The notes beneath the pieces were generated by a model. It worked only from the letters and a program-made list of their open reading frames with translations. It was not told the origin of the DNA and did no database searches. Shown here piece after piece: positions 5,885 through 8,353 of a stretch of 8,353 bases of DNA (position 1 is its first letter; every line of letters starts with the position of its first letter). The position numbers were made by a program, and so were the translations under genes. Source of the DNA: Chloroflexota bacterium (GTDB lineage: Bacteria > Desulfobacterota > Desulfuromonadia > Desulfuromonadales > Geopsychrobacteraceae); NCBI GenBank assembly GCA_015222355.1, contig JADFVC010000261.1:1-8353 (forward strand), written 5' to 3'.

Positions 5885-6571
5885 TCACTCCGAAAAAGCC
5901 TGCCGCCGCTCGGCAATGATTTTCAACATCTCCGCGAGAACCTCGTCGATCGTCAGTTTTGTCGAATCGATATCGGCTGCATCGTCTGCTCGCCTCAACG
6001 GTCCATGCTCACGGGCACTGTCGGCAGCATCCCGCGCTTTGATCTCGATAATGGTCTGCTGCAGATCGACAGCCATCCCCCTGGCAAGCAACTCATCATA
6101 ACGTCGCCGACCACGTTCTTCGACGGTTGCAGAGAGAAAAAATTTGACCTCGGCCTGCGGGAAAACCACGGTACCGATATCCCGCCCCTCAAGGACAACT
6201 CCGCCCGATTGTCCCATCCGCCGCTGCAAATCGACCATGGCTTCACGGACGACCCGGCTGGCAGCCACCTTTGTTGTCAGTAAGCTGACCTCCGGAGTTC
6301 TGATCGCCATCGAGACGTCCTCTCCGTTTACGATCACCCGCTCCTGTTCAGCGTCACGAACAAACTCGATCCTCAGGTTGGAGCAAAGTTGTCGCAGCGC
6401 CTTTTCATCAGCAACATTGACCCGTTGCCGGTCGGCCAGCAATGCCACCGAGCGATACATGGCACCGGTGTCGATATTTATATAGCCGATTTTCCGGGCC
6501 AACGCTTTACTCAGAGTACTTTTCCCCGCACCGGAGGGACCATCGATCGCAACAATCAATTCTTTCCGCAA
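5885..6571 (-). CDS. cmk: Cytidylate kinase
   Basis: Cmk phosphorylates CMP and dCMP with ATP in pyrimidine nucleotide salvage and turnover. The 228-residue protein (E. coli Cmk is 227) has the P-loop GPSGAGKST (residues 11-19), DTGAMYR (34-40), EGRDIGT (128-134) and the CMP-binding/lid region RxRDxxDSxR (178-187) followed by ADDAADIDST (195-204). The start is TTG at 6571: no ATG occurs before residue 38, while the P-loop near residue 11 fits the family exactly. AGG of AGGCAGG lies 6 bases upstream. It follows aroA by 68 bases and precedes ispH by 5 bases. The aroA-cmk pairing is common in bacteria. Nothing is missing from the active site. Confidence 0.96.
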   Translation of the reverse strand: MRKELIVAIDGPSGAGKSTLSKALARKIGYINIDTGAMYRSVALLADRQRVNVADEKALRQLCSNLRIEFVRDAEQERVIVNGEDVSMAIRTPEVSLLTTKVAASRVVREAMVDLQRRMGQSGGVVLEGRDIGTVVFPQAEVKFFLSATVEERGRRRYDELLARGMAVDLQQTIIEIKARDAADSAREHGPLRRADDAADIDSTKLTIDEVLAEMLKIIAERRQAFSE

Positions 6572-6639
6572 CGCAAACCTGCCTTTACAAAGTTAGTGTT
6601 CATGGAGGAACAGAGCAATTCCTTGTGAGGGCAAGAAAA

Positions 6640-7938
6640 TCAAGCCTGAATCTTCGTCAGCAGTTCCCAGAAATTCGGCAAGGAGGTTGCGGTGCAGCCG
6701 GTATCTTCGATCTCCACTTCGGCATTTGCGCAAAGCGCCGCAACCGCCATGCTCATAGCGATTCGGTGATCGCCGAAGGAATTGACTTTGCCACCCCGCA
6801 GCGATTGCCTCCCGGTGATCTGCATCCCGTCTTCACGAGGCTCGATCTGCGCCCCTAACCTTCCCAGTGTTTCGCACATGGCGGCAATCCGGTCCGTCTC
6901 CTTAACGCGCAATTCCTTAGCATCACGGATGCTGGTAACACCCTCAGCAAACGCCGCGGCAACACTGACGACCGGGAATTCATCAATCGCCCGAGGTACC
7001 AGTTCACCACCGATCTCAATCCCTTTGAGGTGACTTGATTTCACCAGCAGGTCAGCAACAGGCTCTCCCGACAGTTCACGCGGGTTGAGTTGTTCGATAG
7101 AACCACCCATCTGCAACAGGATATCGATGATGCCACTACGGGTCGGGTTGACACCGACATTTTTCAGCAATAGCTCAGAGCCGGGCACAATCAGACCGGC
7201 CACCAGGAAAAAGGCTGCCGAAGAGATATCACCCGGCACGTCAACCTCGCGCCCTTCCAGCGCCACCCGGCCGGTGACCCGTGCCCCGCCCTCAAAAGAC
7301 TCCAGATCAGCGCCGAAATATCGGAGCATCCGTTCACTGTGGTCGCGCGAGAGGTGCGGCTCGTAAATCGTGGTCGTTCCTTCGATCTGCATCCCGGCCA
7401 ACAACACCGCCGATTTTACCTGGGCACTGGCCACCGGGGAGTGGTATTCGATTGGCTTGAGACCACCACCATCAATTGCCAGCGGTGCTTTCTGGTTGCC
7501 ATCACGGCCGAGAATTCTGGCCCCCATGTCCGTTAGTGGGTTGATCACCCGTCCCATCGGCCGCTTGCGCAGATACTGGTCACCGGTCAGCACAGAAAAA
7601 AATGGCTGGGCAGCCAGAATTCCACTCATCAGGCGCAAGGTGGTACCGGAATTGCCACAGTCAATCACATCGCCCGGCTCCTGCAGACCAGCAAGACCGC
7701 GTCCCTGGATGATCAGTTCATCCTCGCCCTTTTCGACAACCTCAATTCCCATTGCCTGAAACGCTTTCAGCGTCGAAAGACAATCTTCTCCACGCAACAG
7801 ACCACGCACCCGGCTCACCCCCTTGGCCAGCGAAGCGAACATGATTGAGCGGTGTGAGATCGACTTATCACCGGGAACGACTATTTCGCCACGCAAAAAC
7901 TTGGCCGGGGCGACGGTTCTGGTCTCAAATTTATGCAT
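6640..7938 (-). CDS. aroA: 3-phosphoshikimate 1-carboxyvinyltransferase (EPSP synthase)
   Basis: AroA joins shikimate 3-phosphate and phosphoenolpyruvate to give EPSP, the sixth step of the shikimate pathway. The 432-residue protein has GDKSISHRS (residues 23-31) with Lys25 and Arg30, DCGNSGTTLR (93-102), RKRPMGR (124-130), SAQVKSAVLLAG (171-182), LSRDHSERML (196-205), IDEFP (318-322) with likely catalytic Asp319, ELRVKETDR (342-350) and DHRIAMS (390-396). SAQVKSAVLLAG, SRDHxExML and the NSGTT form of the PEP loop place it with class II enzymes (B. subtilis or Agrobacterium type), not the E. coli class I type. Class II enzymes often tolerate glyphosate better, but this cannot be concluded here. 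The ATG at 7938 is clear; GAGGA lies about 12 bases upstream, rather far. It follows tyrA by 154 bases. Confidence 0.97.
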   Translation of the reverse strand: MHKFETRTVAPAKFLRGEIVVPGDKSISHRSIMFASLAKGVSRVRGLLRGEDCLSTLKAFQAMGIEVVEKGEDELIIQGRGLAGLQEPGDVIDCGNSGTTLRLMSGILAAQPFFSVLTGDQYLRKRPMGRVINPLTDMGARILGRDGNQKAPLAIDGGGLKPIEYHSPVASAQVKSAVLLAGMQIEGTTTIYEPHLSRDHSERMLRYFGADLESFEGGARVTGRVALEGREVDVPGDISSAAFFLVAGLIVPGSELLLKNVGVNPTRSGIIDILLQMGGSIEQLNPRELSGEPVADLLVKSSHLKGIEIGGELVPRAIDEFPVVSVAAAFAEGVTSIRDAKELRVKETDRIAAMCETLGRLGAQIEPREDGMQITGRQSLRGGKVNSFGDHRIAMSMAVAALCANAEVEIEDTGCTATSLPNFWELLTKIQA

Positions 7939-7998
7939 CAGAATTTATAGTCCTCGTGCAAAATATAACAATGCAACACTACGATTTTATAAGGTTGA

Positions 7999-8085
7999 TC
8001 AAAATTGTCGAGATACAAGACTCACGAAGCGTGAGCCACTGCATCGAGTGATGAGGATTGAACGCAGCAGAGAGACTTTTTTCAT
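7999..8085 (-). CDS. Possible 28-residue ORF between tyrA and aroA
   Basis: An ATG at 8085, with AGG three bases before it, opens 28 codons ending at TGA (8001-7999). The product begins MKKVSLLRSILI, basic then hydrophobic, with a Ser/Arg-rich end. It starts 7 bases after the tyrA stop, close enough for coupled translation. It contains no run of Phe, Tyr or Trp, so it does not look like a classical aromatic attenuator leader peptide. The ribosome site is very close to the ATG, and the ORF runs through a hairpin. It may be spurious; nothing identifies a function. Confidence 0.15.
   Translation of the reverse strand: MKKVSLLRSILITRCSGSRFVSLVSRQF
8019..8037 (-). other. Hairpin in the tyrA-aroA gap
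   Basis: CTCACG (8021-8026) and CGTGAG (8030-8035) form a perfect 6-bp stem with a 3-base loop. On the minus-strand RNA it extends to 8 pairs through one G-U. No T-run follows, so it is not a standard intrinsic terminator. It could be a partial terminator, an RNA stability element or a processing point between tyrA and aroA. Confidence 0.35.
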
Positions 8086-8092
8086 CAACCTG

Positions 8093-8353
8093 CTACAGAA
8101 TTGCGTCACGTAACTGCTTTGACCGCAGGAAAAACTCAAAGAGCCTTTCGCCGCGCCCCTCAGCAATATCCTCTTTCAACTCAGCGAAAAAGGTTTCAAA
8201 CTGCCCCATCATTTCCAGCAAAGCCTCGCGATTCGTTTCGGCGATATCACGCCACATGGCCGGATCGGACGAGGCAATCCGGGTAAAATCACGGAATCCA
8301 CCGGCCGAGTATTCGAGGATATTCTCCTCGTAATGATCATAGGAACCGACCGA
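8093..8353 (-). CDS. tyrA: Prephenate dehydrogenase, C-terminal 86 residues (cut by window edge)
   Basis: Prephenate dehydrogenase converts prephenate to 4-hydroxyphenylpyruvate in tyrosine synthesis. Only the C-terminal part is present. The frame reads from SVGSYDHYEE at the window edge through EYSAGGFRDFTRIASSDPAM (visible residues 14-33), the typical helical-domain motif AGGFRDxTRIASSxPxMW of the TyrA family, to a TAG at 8095-8093. The NAD-binding N-terminal domain is outside the window. Placement directly upstream of aroA, in the same orientation, fits the Geobacter-type aromatic amino acid cluster. Substrate choice (prephenate or arogenate) cannot be judged from this fragment. Confidence 0.9.
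   Translation of the reverse strand, partial: SVGSYDHYEENILEYSAGGFRDFTRIASSDPAMWRDIAETNREALLEMMGQFETFFAELKEDIAEGRGERLFEFFLRSKQLRDAIL

Noticed and set aside
5442..6101. Open frame of 219 codons on the plus strand across ispH and cmk
   Set aside because: It lies opposite two well-identified enzymes with all active-site motifs and spans their junction, so it is a shadow frame.
7999..8085. Aromatic amino acid attenuation leader peptide upstream of aroA
   Set aside because: The small ORF has two scattered Phe and no Tyr or Trp, and the hairpin lacks a T-run, so a classical attenuator is not supported.

Overview
The window looks like core chromosome of a Desulfuromonadia-type bacterium (Geobacter, Desulfuromonas or Pelobacter relatives). 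This placement rests on the gene order tyrA-aroA-cmk-ispH-rpsA-sppA-ihfB, which I recall from Geobacter genomes, and on the character of the proteins: a class II-like EPSP synthase, a short SppA and a six-domain ribosomal protein S1. No search was run. Every protein gene I accept lies on the minus strand, so transcription runs from high to low coordinates. I see no insertion sequence, phage gene, CRISPR array, tRNA or rRNA.

Layout in the direction of transcription: the 3' end of tyrA (8353-8093); a 154-base gap with a hairpin and a possible 28-codon ORF; aroA (7938-6640); cmk (TTG start, 6571-5885); ispH (5879-5037); a 166-base gap with a plausible promoter and rpsA leader; rpsA (4870-3146); a strong intrinsic terminator; sppA (3096-2194); ihfB (2170-1892); a bidirectional terminator (1843-1873). 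Beyond it lies a non-coding region (1405-1842) that appears to carry a convergent plus-strand RNA gene. After a pair of divergent promoters comes a second minus-strand operon: an RluA-family pseudouridine synthase (1404-481) coupled by a 1-base overlap to lgt (481-1, cut by the window edge).

The first operon joins aromatic amino acid synthesis (TyrA, AroA), nucleotide salvage (Cmk), isoprenoid synthesis (IspH), translation (S1), membrane proteolysis (SppA) and a nucleoid protein (IHF beta). This is a housekeeping cluster, and adjacency does not imply a single pathway.

The most unusual part is the region at about 1504-1877 on the plus strand. It has a near-consensus sigma70 promoter, a bidirectional terminator, a long closing helix (1513-1536 with 1792-1818) and internal hairpins. 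It resembles none of the RNase P, tmRNA, SRP, 6S or GEMM signatures I could check by eye. It reads as a roughly 370-nt structured RNA of unknown function, although a 109-codon ORF spans the same stretch. The second most interesting point is the rpsA-sppA junction, where the terminator stem contains the best ribosome-binding site for sppA.
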